In this document: piece after piece, positions 49,400 to 60,099 of the stretch
Layout: every line of letters starts with the position of its first letter
How positions within the stretch are numbered: position 1 is the stretch's first letter
NCBI GenBank assembly: GCA_963556495.2
Contig: OY747709.1
Coordinates: 20,997,900-21,061,899 of the forward strand
Length of the DNA: 64,000 bases
Direction: 5' to 3'
From: Valencia hispanica
Lineage: Eukaryota > Chordata > Actinopteri > Cyprinodontiformes > Valenciidae
Notes under the pieces: generated by a model
What the model was told of the DNA's origin: nothing
Database searches by the model: none
Seen by the model: the letters and a program-made list of their open reading frames with translations, nothing else
Translations under genes and position numbers: made by a program

Positions 49400-49790
49400 C
49401 AATGGATCAAAAATGTTTAATTATATTTACTTTTATAGCGCCAGTTCACAACAGATGTCATCTCAAGGCACTTTACAAGAAATGTCATTTCAATTCAGTC
49501 ATACATACAATCCAGCAGTCACAGGGCGAGGTTGCCAGTCCATTGCAACACAGAGACATACAGGAAAAACAACCATGCACTCTCACACTTAAGGGCAATT
49601 TAGATAGACCAAATCGCCTAACAGTCATGTTTTTGGACTGTGGGATTAAGCTGGAGTTCCCGGAGAGAACCCATGCATGCACAGAGAAAACATGCAAACT
49701 CCATGCAGAAAGACCCCAGGCTGGGATTTGAACCCGTGCCTTCTTGCTGCAATGCAACAGTGCTACCAACTACCACAGCCCATAGCTAAT
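49400..49790 (-). mobile_element. tRNA-derived SINE, best copy in the window
   Basis: Right to left: tRNA-like head (complement of GGGATTTGAACCCGTGCCTT and GCAACAGTGCTACCAACTAC gives box A/B-like GGTAGCACTGTTGC and GGGTTCAAATCCC), then TCTGCATGGAGTTTGC, TCCGGGAACTCCAGC, CAGTCCAAAAACATGACTG, GGTTGTTTTTCCTG and CTGGCAACCTCGCCC, and a tail with GTGCCTTGAGATGACATCTG and TATAAAAGTAAATA. Five other fragments of this family occur in the window. Confidence 0.75.
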
Positions 49791-49799
49791 CATTTCATG

Positions 49800-50085
49800 T
49801 AAAAAGTAAATAGTTAAACCCTTAACAATTCATGCCCAAGATGAGTGTATGTGAATGTCTGACTGGAACTGTAGCCTATATTTACTAACAAAGTCATACA
49901 AGATATATACGCAAAACTAATCTGATCTCGTGATATTTCTAATAATTTGGTACATAAATCAAAAGTTCCTGAATCATTCTGATTCAGCTATAACCTTTTT
50001 ATTGCAATTGAGATGTAAAGTTGACTCAGACCGGGTGGATAATTAAGAGTAGCCTATAGTATTTATCTCTGACACTCTCTCATGA
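49800..50085. other. Intergenic, no recognised feature
   Basis: Nothing recognisable between the SINE and the CpG-rich block. Confidence 0.4.
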
Positions 50086-50089
50086 GTAT

Positions 50090-50310
50090 GATTTTCGGGG
50101 TGGGGGGGTCATGCGCATCCCCGCCGCGCGCTCCCGTACCGCTATGGAATCGATGAGACAGACAGCACAGAAGAGTCCACGGCAGACACACCCGCGTGTC
50201 CCTCATCCCGATGGGCGCACCCGGTCTCGGCCAGCAGCATGTTCTATCGCCTGCGGTGTTGACTGCAGCACCGCAGAGGAACCAGAGGAGCCAAACATAA
50301 GGTAGAGAGT
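50090..50310 (+). other. CpG-rich exon-like segment
   Basis: About 220 bp of high G+C with many CpGs (CCCCGCCGCGCGCTCCCG, CACCCGCGTGTCC) in an AT-rich setting. A frame opens at ATG 50,111 (MRIPAARSRTAMESMRQTAQ then KSPRQTHPRVPHPDGRTRSR) and ends ...EEPNIR at TAG 50,303-50,305. AAG|GTAGAG at 50,300 could be a donor. It could be a promoter-proximal first exon of a downstream gene whose other exons lie beyond the window. The peptide matches nothing I know. Confidence 0.35.
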
Positions 50311-52030
50311 GAATGTATCACTGAATGAGCTGATGGTAAAATGGGGAGATCACTGATTGATTGTTTTTTAGAGGCAAAGAGTTGCTAAACTGAAAGCTGC
50401 GGCACTGAATTGCTTAGTTAGTAAAATCACAGAAATGGTCGCAGGCTTAGTAGGCTACACGTTACTTAGGATTTAAAAAATCTATATATTTTTTTGGACA
50501 GCCCATTTATCCATTATTTTACTGGTCAGGCTTGAAGCTTTTGCTGTGGTTTGTTTCAAAAATATCTGTAACTTATATGGAGCCTTAAGTTAGAGCAGCT
50601 TGCCACTTATATAGAGAAAAGTGCTGCAGTGATCATCTGTAGCCTACAGACAGGTTACATGTAACTAGTTACTTATGGGTCTGAATGCCCTAAACTCTGC
50701 ACATTGAGGCTGCTTCAAGGGATTATTTCATTGTATATTAAGGTAGTTTTTGTGGCACTTTTGTTTTATTTAATCAATAATTGCAGTTGATGAAAAGCTG
50801 CTTAACACATGCAACAAATTTATATTACCCAGCACTGCTGTGCTAATAGCAAGTCATTGTCATGTTGTCAAAGCCACTAGAGCACTCCGAGGATTGGATT
50901 TCCCTTCTACAAAATCAATATAAAAAGGAGTGACTGAGCAATGATGCTGATCTTTTTAAGAAGCCATGGAGGGGGTGATAATCCTCACTGCTTTTTTCTT
51001 CTGATCAGTCCGGTCACTTACATAAACCGAAGACTGATGATGTGATGACACTCAGACACCCTCACACGTACAGGACACTATGGTTCAGTGTCAGTGGAGG
51101 GTCCAAATTAACATGACTGAAGATTTGATACTAGCTATTCATCACTGCTGCTCTGGTCTTCAAGGAGATACTTGTGAGTGGGAACGAGACTTGTGAAACA
51201 GGCACTGACCCTATGTTACATCCAGGCTTCTGCAGACTTTTATTTATTTTGGATACGACTATGATTTATCATGTCAGAAACTTTTACCAGTGCGGAATGT
51301 TGTGCAAGCATAAGTTCTTTTAATACTTATCCAAATCTTTATTTGGCTAAAACTATGATGAAAATGAAATTATACATCACAAACACGTGGTTGAAGAGTG
51401 GGAGAGCTTTTTATTAACTGACAAGAATGTTTTCAATAGTTATTTTGCAATGTTACTCAACCAAACTGGATACAGAACCACATTTTCTTTGCATATAGAC
51501 ATAATTTGGAAATTGGACATTTTGCATTGGCAGCCAGCTCTGTGAAAGGGAATTGGGTCATTTTGGGGTTAAATATTACGTTTGAAAACAAACTAAAATA
51601 TAAAATGACTTTAAAAACATGTTCTAAGTCAGCTTGTCAGTGGTATTTGAAGACTGATTTCTGAAGAGCCATCCATGTGACCTGAGCGCTGTGGCTTCAT
51701 TCCTGCAGCCAGCTGTTACTGTCGGTCTGTCTGTCTCTCTGTGTGGCAGCGTCTCCTGTGCTTCAGGTCTCCTCCACTGCTGTGTGGGCGAGGTTATAAA
51801 TAAGAGGCTGGAGGCTTTCTGCGTGTGTGTTTTGTTTAACCAGCTGCCAGATAGGTTTGTTTGCCTCCCCTGATTGCAGGTGTAATCTGTGGCCTCTGAT
51901 GTTCTCGAGCCTGTTCAGCCGGAGCCAGCACTCGCCACCTGGCTTTTACCTCGAGTGTTTTTGTCTGTTTGCTTTGGATCGGTGTCACGTGTTTCCTGTA
52001 TTTTAGCGCTGTGGGTCTATATACATTGCT
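50310..52030. other. No gene recognised
   Basis: AT-rich; the stretch 51,690-51,960 is less AT-rich, with CTGTCTGTCTCTCTGTGTGG and a TATAAATA at 51,796-51,803. No ORF or repeat is supported. Confidence 0.4.
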
Positions 52031-52034
52031 TTGA

Positions 52035-52712
52035 AAACGTATTATTACTCCTTGGACGTCTTAACATTTTCACACCACAAACTTGAAATGTATGCATTTT
52101 CAAAAATATTCAAGATAAAAACAGAAAACTATCCCTGATGAGAAACTTGGTGATGGATTCCTCCTGCAGGAATTCTTGACACAGAGAAGCTGTTCAAAGT
52201 TGATGGGAACATGGGTGGAGCTAAACACAGGGCAATCCTGGAAGAAATGGTGTAAAAGACAGCAAAAGACTTGAGACTGGAGGTTCACCTTCCAGCAGGA
52301 CAATGACCTTAAACATATAGCCAGAGCTACAGTGGAATAGGAATAGTTTAGATGAACACATTTTAATAAGTTGCAATGGCCAAGTCAACTTCCAGAACTA
52401 AAACCAATAAATAATTTGTGGACATACTTGAAAAGTTATTAAATGGTCTCTGTCCAAAATGCCTGAGTTTGAGCTAGGTAGACATTGACACCAAAGCTTT
52501 AACTGCAGCAAAAACTGGTTTCAGTTCAAGAGTCAAGTAATGACTCAAGGGACTGAATACAAATTCAAGTCACACTTTTCAGGTTTTTACTTTTGAAAAC
52601 CAGGTGTCTTGTTCCTTTCGTCATAATTATTTGCTATTTAGTTTTGGTCTATTAGATAAAACCCCAAGGAAATTTGGAAACAGAGGTATGAATACTTTTG
52701 CAAGAAACTGTG
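52035..52712 (+). mobile_element. Tc1-like relic
   Basis: Contains, in order, GTTGATGGGAACATGGGTGG, GGGCAATCCTGGAAGAAATG, GAGGTTCACCTTCCAGCAGG then ACAATGACC (second catalytic Asp), GACTCAAGGGACTGAATACA and the right end GGTATGAATACTTTTGCAAG. Several small deletions and stops are present. The left terminus is decayed. Confidence 0.7.
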
Positions 52713-52719
52713 GAATTCT

Positions 52720-54915
52720 TTGGTAACTAGAAAAGCACTGAGAAAGAGCAGAGCTCCGCCACGGCCACCCCCCCATCCCATCCCCATGTTGTTATGTAAT
52801 TCTAGCTGTCCTTACTTTTTGAAGTGGCTGTATTCGTGCCGTCGCTGTGCAGGTAAATTCGCGCATGCGCAATTAATTTGCTGTTCATATGCTCCAACTG
52901 TAGCGAGGGTCCTGCGCAAGGGGAGCCCCTTGTGAGCTTTCTGACAAGGGAGAGGAGTGGAGGTTAGCACCGCTGGCCGGTGGGTGGATACATGCCTAGT
53001 CAGATCAACCCCAAAATATAATCACTTGTTACTGGTCCCATTGCGGACATTTCCTGAAAATATCATCGAAATCCGTCTGTAACTTTTTGAGTTGCTAAAA
53101 GACAGAAAAACAGCGGAGGTAATAATTAAAAAAAAAATACTTGTACAGTGCAAATATGGTTTAGGGTGCAAGTGACTCTGTGGAGCTTCAGCATGTAAAT
53201 CGATGAAATTCAAGGTCTGTAGACGGCTTTGCTAAGATACCATGGATATAAATAACAACCATGAGGGGAAGAAAGTTTGGGAAGAAATCCTTTTAACTGT
53301 GAGCCGGAGCAGATTGAGAGAAAACAGAGTACTGAGCATAGATAAAAAGTTTAGTTACTCATACTTTGAGGGTGTTTTTTTTACTTTAAGCGTTTAACAT
53401 GTTCTTCTTTGTGTTTTCACACTAGAGTAAAGATGTTCGGAACCATTAGCTAGGTTTTAAAGAACATTTCATCAGTGTAGAATAATCTAGCTAATGTCTA
53501 GTCAGTCAAAGTTTTTATGATTTTGGACTAGAAATATTCAAGATCCCTTTAAAAAAATTAATAGCCTTTTAGTTTAGATACGTATACAGATATACAAATC
53601 TGATACCAACTTCAGTGTCTTTAGATTCCAGCTGTGCAGGGCCATATTTGCCTACACTCAAGGGTCCCCTCTCTCCATTTACTGGACATAGAAGTAAGCA
53701 ATAAAAAACTAATTCAAACATAACTGATGGATAACCTTTTGACATATTTTTAAGTGCCTCTGCCATCAAAAGATGGATAGGCGACCTGGGTGGTCAGCCA
53801 TATTGCCCACATAAAGAAAATGAGCAGTTTATCCATCTTTGTGATGTGGGTCCCAGTTTGTTGTTAAGGAAGTTGATTGCTTCATATTTTAAAAAAATAT
53901 TTTTTTCCTACTTAACAGATATATAAACAGTTAATTGGTTTTTCTAGAGTTATCAGAAGCTGAGTCACATAACTTTGCATTGTATCCGGTAAACTAATAA
54001 TCTGCTCCATCTTCAATGGAACAACTTTAACTCAATTTTGAAAGTCAAATAAAGATATTCTGTCTCAGTCTCTACTATAATTAGCTGATAACTTTACCAT
54101 TAACTCTAAGCCTGTTGTGTCTTGACATTTAGAGCCAGGGTTGCATGTGAACCATCTTTTAGTTTTCCTATGATCAAAGTAGGGAAGGTTGACAGAATTA
54201 GTCAAATTTGAAGCCCCGTAAGACCTTGACAGCAGAACTCTGTCAGCTGAGAAGGTAGTTAGTAAAAAATGTGCTTTGCAAAAACTTTCTTGAAATGCAA
54301 ACCCTTTAAAACAAGTTTGAGGTTTTAGCCTCTTACCTAATTTACAATATAGTGTTACCTTTTTTCAGTTCAGATCAACACTCTCCATTATTCCCTTTAG
54401 TTAATATCACTAACTCTCAAAACTACTACCTGTTTGCTATTTTATTTGCCCAAATTGCAGTTAGTGCTACGTTACTTTGTCATTTGCAAACACACAAAAA
54501 CACTATATGTTTAAAAAAAGTTGAGTCAGCCTCATAGGCTATTGTGAATGACCCAAACAGCTCATGTTGATTGATGGCAGTGACTGGTGAGCAGCAGGGT
54601 CAGCTCCAGAGGGGGCCCGTCGGGAGCCTCACAGTCACTTAGAAGTCTAAAATAGGCACCCCACCTTCCCTCCCCAATCGGTCAATTTGTCTGTCTTTGC
54701 TTAGGGCTGTCACTGTATCCAATGTGGTTTTTGACTAAGTTACAAAGAAGTATAATTAACAGAAATAAAAGCTTGTAAACATCAGTCCGTGTGTAGTTGA
54801 TTTATATAATGGTAATATATTATATATAATGTGTCTCTTAGTAAACTGAGTTACTGAAATAAATGAACTTTTCAATGATAATCTGATTTATGGAATATGA
54901 CTGTATATATTTGCC
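52720..54915. other. No gene recognised; one repeat-like end
   Basis: A GC-richer patch at 52,740-52,990 has CGCGCATGCGCAATTAATTT. At 53,020-53,130 the words GAAATCCGTCTGTAACTTTT, TGAGTTGCTAAAAGACAG and CGGAGGTAATAATT resemble a common animal repeat end. The rest is AT-rich with no supported ORF. Confidence 0.35.
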
Positions 54916-55045
54916 CTGCTGTGGACTGGTGATCTGTCTCTCTCCCCATGACCACTGGAGATAGGCACCAGCCCCCCCAACCAACCCCCCCCCCCCCGCA
55001 ACCCTGCAAGGATAAGCAGGTATAGAAAATGAATGGATGAATGGC
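54915..55045 (+). mobile_element. SINE 3' half
   Basis: GTGGACTGGTGATCTGTC, ACCACTGGAGATAGGCACCA, a poly-C run (54,975-55,000), CAACCCTGCAAGGATAAGCA and GAAAATGAATGGATGAATGG form the 3' half of the tRNA-headed SINE family, here on the plus strand. Confidence 0.65.
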
Positions 55046-55139
55046 TGGACTGTATATATTTAAATAGTTGAAAAGATATTGAAAGATTATCCAACCTCAG
55101 TCATTCATATCTGCATCTCTTCCTCAGAACTAAGGGCTG

Positions 55140-55204
55140 AATTAAATGGTCAATGCACTGAACTTATATAGCGCTTTTCTAGTCATATTGACCACTCGGT
55201 GTGT
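55140..55204 (-). repeat. SINE 3' tail fragment
   Basis: AATGGTCAATGCACTGAAC followed by TTATATAGCGCTTTTCTAGT and GACCACTC is the complement of the tail seen at 8,400-8,450 (AAGTGCTATATAAATTCA). It is next to a Tc1 relic. Confidence 0.55.
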
Positions 55205-55552
55205 GTATCCCACACTTTTTAGAATTTTATTTGAAAAAGAAAATGCATGTCTTACTTTTTCCTTTAAGTTCAGGATTATTTTGTGCTTGTACTTTTTGTT
55301 GCTCCATCACATAAATCCCAATAAAATACAATTACGGTTCAGATCAACACTTCAGCCCCTTCTGTCGCTGTCTGCTGAAGGAGGAGCAGCTGCTCTCTGT
55401 CTCTCTCCAGATCTGTTCACTTATTTTCTTTTCTGTTTGCTTTTCTTGTTTTCTTTCTTAACCTTTTCTTAGTTACTTTATTTTCCCAGCCCCTGGAGTT
55501 ACTGTATTGGACCAGATCTCTTCTTGGATTACTTTTCTATGGACTTATCAAC

Positions 55553-56840
55553 ATGGCTTTTTGCTCAGCTGAGGATTTTGAAAAACTGCTCCACAGAATT
55601 GAGGGCATTGAAACGAAGCTACGTCGTCTGGAAATTAATTTTGATCTCCACGCTGATTATGGACAAAATGACACAACTTTACCGTTGAATACAATCAGCC
55701 CGGTGTTACATCGTGTCGCAGAGACTCCCTACAGGCGTCTGAGCGGCAGAACTCCGCCCTATAATGAAAACTGGCCAGCAAAACGCATGAAATCAACCCC
55801 AGCCCGTTCTCCGAGGAAGAAAAAACAAAAGAAACTCCGACACAGAGAAACCTCTGAACCCAGAACTGCCGCTTCTGCTAAAAGTAAACAAAAGAGGTTT
55901 CAGCCAAAAACAAGAGATATTTCTCCACCTGGAATCCTGCTGAAAAACAGATTCGCAGCCTTGAGTTCCCCGAAAGAAGAAAGGGACAAGTCAAAGCCAC
56001 CAGGAGAAACCCAGCCGCATCAAACAGACACATAACAAAGTAAGAGTGCCAACAGCAAAGACTGTTATCATACAAGACGGATCAATTAAACGAATTGAGG
56101 CTTTTTGTAGCAAGAATACCAAAGTTTATAGCTGCTACAAAAATACAGTGAGAGAAATATCAGAAAAAATCCCAAAAATCTTGGACCAACATCCTGCTTT
56201 GGAAAAGCTCGTCATTCACGCTGGATTAGCAGATATCGCGATGAGACAATCAGAGATTCTGAAGAGAGACTTTTCTGATCTCCTACAGAGACTTGATGGA
56301 CTTAAGGTAAACATCCTCATCAGCGGACCAGTCCCTGAAGGGAATGATGAAAGATTTAGCAGACACTGCATGCTCCATAAATGGTTGAAGAAACAATCAG
56401 CTGAGAAGTCGTTCACATTTATTAATAATTTCAAAGTATTTGGAAGTGCGAATCATCTGTTCAAAGCAGGAATGCGCTATTTGAACAGGTCCGGAGTAAG
56501 GCTGTTAGCAGCCAACATTTTTTCTTATCAACATCAGAAAGCAAAACACTTGCTCCCAAAAGCTGACCTTGAGGCGCCCATGGATATCAGGGAACAAAAA
56601 CAGCAAGTCATGATGACACCACAGGACCGAACAGATAAACAACCATCAGAGATTAAGTCTTCATCTTCCTGTGACTCAGCCACATCAAATGAGTCTCCTA
56701 TTAGAAACTTTACAGACAGACTGAATGAGGAAATCAAATTTGGGACACAATTAACACCTAAAATTAGACTACACCAAACGCCTGGGACTAGTGTCAATAA
56801 GACTGGGAGCTTCCCCCCACTGATTATTACAGATATCTGA
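55553..56840 (+). pseudogene. L2 ORF1 (coiled coil and esterase-like domain), frameshifted
   Basis: The ATG at 55,553 opens MAFCSAEDFEKLLHRIEGIE and TKLRRLEINFDL, a short coiled coil, followed by a basic RKKKQKKLRHRE segment; this frame stops at 56,033-56,035. The other frame carries a SGNH-esterase-like part (about 56,046-56,840): VIIQDGSIKR, LVIHAGLADIAMRQSEILKR, ILISGPVPEGNDERFSR and LNRSGVRLLAANI. The usual GDS and DGLHPN catalytic blocks read QDGS and GMRYLN, so enzyme activity is doubtful. ORF1 proteins bind the LINE RNA. Confidence 0.75.
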
Positions 56841-56843
56841 TAT

Positions 56844-59838
56844 TTGAGGGAACCGGGCAATAAATCCACCCCTACCGTCTCCCAGAATTCACCCGGCACC
56901 CCTGAGGCTATATCAGTGATTATCAGCAGCAGGAAACATAAACCGTTAACCACACGCTCTCATATTAAACAAAATCTCAAATTGATAACCTGTCAGAAGG
57001 TTCAGCTGCCCATCATCACAGTACTTAAGTTAGCTTTATTAAACATTAGATCTCTATCCGGGAAGTCTTTTCTTATCAATGACTTCATCACTGAGCATAA
57101 TTTACACGCCCTTTTTTTATCAGAAACTTGGCTAGATGAAAATAACGAAACAACTTCATTAATAGAATCCAGTCCTCCAAATTATAATTTCTTAAGCGAG
57201 AACAGAAAACACAAACGAGGCGGAGGTGTAGCCACCATCTTTCACAACTCAATGAACTTTAAAAAGGTAACTCTGGGCGCGTTTGAATCTTTTGAATATC
57301 TAGCCACCCAGATAAATGAGCCTAACAAAGCGTTATTTCTAAGTCTATATAAACCACCAAAACTTAACTCTAACTTCTTTAATGATTTCAATGACCTTCT
57401 TTCTGTAATATGTATCGACTATGACCAACTAATCATCGTGGGGGACTTTAACATCCATACCGACAACCCCCAAGATAGACAAGCAAAAACGTTAGATGAT
57501 ACTCTCCACAACTTCGGACTGATCCAGCATGTCAAACAACCAACACACAATAATGGACACACTCTGGACTTAATTATCAGCAAAGGTTTAAATATTTCTG
57601 ACATCTCTGTAATTAATATTGCATTATCTGACCATTTCTGTATTTTCTTTCAAAGTACCATCTCTGCTAAATTATCCAGCCACAGTAAGATCACCATAAA
57701 AAAGCGTTTTCTAGGGGACAGTTCAGTAGAAACCTTTAAACGTATTTATCCTTCCACCACATCCACCTCATCTCCCAACTCAAACTCAGTAAATAAGTTG
57801 GTAGATAATTTCCTTGCGAAAATCTCAGACATCATGGATTCCATTGCCCCAACTAAAGTGAAAGTAGTCTCAGGTAGAAAAAAGTCTCCGTGGACAAGTA
57901 ATCCACTGGTACGTAATGAAAAAATAGAGTGTCGACGAGCCGAGAGAAAATGGCGGAAAACTCGACTCCAGGTTCACTGTGAGATCTACAAAGAGAGACT
58001 GAATAGATATCAGCTAACTATAAAAGATGTTAGGGAATCGTTCTTTTCTGAAATCATCAATAGAAACATTAATAATGCATGGACCCTATTTGCAACAGCG
58101 GAAAGACTAACTAATCCTTTAGTGACAGTAGCCCCTGAACTAAACTCTACCAGGGCCTGCAATGAATTTGCCAGCTTTTTCACTGAAAAGATTCTAACAA
58201 TTAGACAGTCAATCTGTACCTCAATATCGAACCCACAACCAGTGCCATCCCCAATCAACAACAATGTAGAGAAAATGTCTGAATTCCACGAATTAAACCA
58301 GAACAGCCTTGAAAAAATCATTATCCAATTAAGCTCCTCCTCCTGCTGTCTTGATATCCTACCCACAGCTTTTCTAAAGAAAGTTCTTCCTGTTATTGGT
58401 TCTGATCTTGTTCAAATAGTAAACTCATCACTGCTATCAGGTGTCTTCCCTCAGGCATTTAAAAACAGCAGTTATTAAACCACTGCTAAAGAAGAAAAAT
58501 CTGGACAACACGTTAATGCAGAACTACAGGCCAATCTCTAATCTCCCATTCATCAGTAAGATTATTGAAAAAGCTGTGTTTCAGCAGTTAAATGGCTTCA
58601 TAACAATGACAAACCGTTTTGATGCTTTTCAGTCTGGTTTCCGCGCTCACCACAGCACCGAGACTGTCCTCGTCAAAGTATTTAATGACATCCGCATAAA
58701 TACAGACTGTGGAAGAACCACAGTGCTGGTTCTGTTGGACCTCAGTGCAGCATTTGAAACTGTTGATCATGATATTTTATTGGAACGACTGGAGAGCTGG
58801 GTCGGACTCTCTGGTACAGTACTTGGCTGGTTCGAGTCTTACCTAAAGAACAGGGACTTCTATGTTTCAATAGGAAACTTTTCATCAGAACGAACAGAAA
58901 TCACATGTGGGGTGCCCCAGAGCTCCATCCTGGGGCCCCTCTTATTTAATATCTACATGCTCCCACTAGGCAAGATTATAGCGACCAATAACATTAGCTA
59001 CCATAACTACGCAGATGACACTCAGCTCTACATTACAATGTCACCAGGTGACTCTGAACCCATTCAAACCCTAAATCAATGCATTGACCAAATAAATGGA
59101 TGGATGTGCCATAACTTTCTCCAGCTGAATAGAAACAAAACTGAAGTGATTATTTTTGGACCCAAGCAGGAACGATCAACAGTCAGCACACAGCTTCAAT
59201 TAATACAGCTAGAAACTACTGATCAGGTTCGTAACCTAGGTGTAGTAATGGACTCAGACCTGAACCTCCAGGGTCACATAAAGGCAATAACAAGGTCAGC
59301 GTTCTATCACCTGAAGAACATCTCTAGGATTAAAGGACTGATTTTGCAACACGACCTAGAAAAACTCATCCATGCGTTTATCTTTAGTCGGATTGATTAC
59401 TGCAACAGCATCTTGACAGGTCTGCCTAAAAAGTCAATCAGACAGCTGCAGCTGATCCAGAACGCTGCCACTCGCGTACTCACTAGAACCAGGAAAGTAG
59501 AGCACATCACCCCAGTTCTAAAGTCCTTACACTGGCTCCCTGTAGCTCAGAGAATAGACTTTAAAATACTTTTACTAGTTTATAAATCATTACATGGCTT
59601 AGCACCAAAATATGTTGAAGACCTGTTGTCATGGTACCAACCACCAAGACCACTCAGGTCCTCCAACTCTAGCCTACTAAACATCCCTAGACTCAGAACT
59701 AAACATGGAGAAGCAGCTTTCAGTTTCTATGCTCCCCTTATCTGGAACAGACTTCCTGACGAGTGTAGTGATGCTGAAACTCTGAACTGCTTTAAATCGA
59801 GACTAAAAACCCATCTGTTTAGAATTGCCTTTGAGTAA
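56844..59838 (+). pseudogene. L2 ORF2 (endonuclease and reverse transcriptase), single frameshift
   Basis: The first part (56,844 to about 58,460) has LALLNIRSLSGKS, LFLSETWLDENNE, KRGGGVATIFHNS, IVGDFNIHTDNP and ALSDHFCIFF, an AP endonuclease. A five-A run at 58,461-58,465 holds one base too many: QAFK changes to a stop, while the next frame carries on [14 protein letters not shown]. The RT part has [52 protein letters not shown] and the catalytic YADDTQLYI, and ends with [11 protein letters not shown] at 59,838. Apart from the one base the ORF is open for about 1000 codons. Confidence 0.88.
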
Positions 59839-60099
59839 ATGCTTGATGTTATATGTATGAAATGTGTTCATGCTCTCTTGCTTTTTTTTATTTTTTCTAT
59901 TGTGTATCATGTGTAATGTGTGTTTCTTTTATGTGTTTCATTTAAATCACCAAATCATATAAAGCACCTTGAATTACCCTGCTGTTGAAAGTGTGCTATA
60001 CAAATAAAATTGCCTTGCCTTGCCTTGCCTACGGTTGTGGCTTTAAAGTGACCAAGTGTAAAAAAGTGTAAGGGGTGTGAATACTTTTGCAAGGCACAT

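Larger units (their letters stand above)
55340..60029 (+). mobile_element. Full-length L2 LINE
   Basis: Flanked by a 7-bp target duplication TACGGTT (55,333-55,339 and 60,030-60,036). It has a 5' UTR of about 210 bp, ORF1, ORF2 and a 3' UTR ending in AAATAAAA and four TTGCC units (60,010-60,029). It is 4.69 kb. Few lesions: a frame change in ORF1 and one in ORF2. It is the youngest-looking retroelement here. Confidence 0.9.
55205..60095. mobile_element. Tc1-like 3' relic split by an L2 insertion
   Basis: The left part (55,205-55,339) has CCACACTTTTTAGAATTTTA and CATCACATAAATCCCAATAA. The right part (60,030-60,095) has TTGTGGCTTTAAAGTGACC and GTGTGAATACTTTTGCAAGG. Together they form the right end of the fish Tc1 family, interrupted at TACGGTT. 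Confidence 0.75.

Noticed and set aside
49690..49790. Possible functional tRNA gene
   Set aside because: The tRNA-like part is the head of a SINE on the minus strand, followed by the SINE body, and lacks a full cloverleaf.
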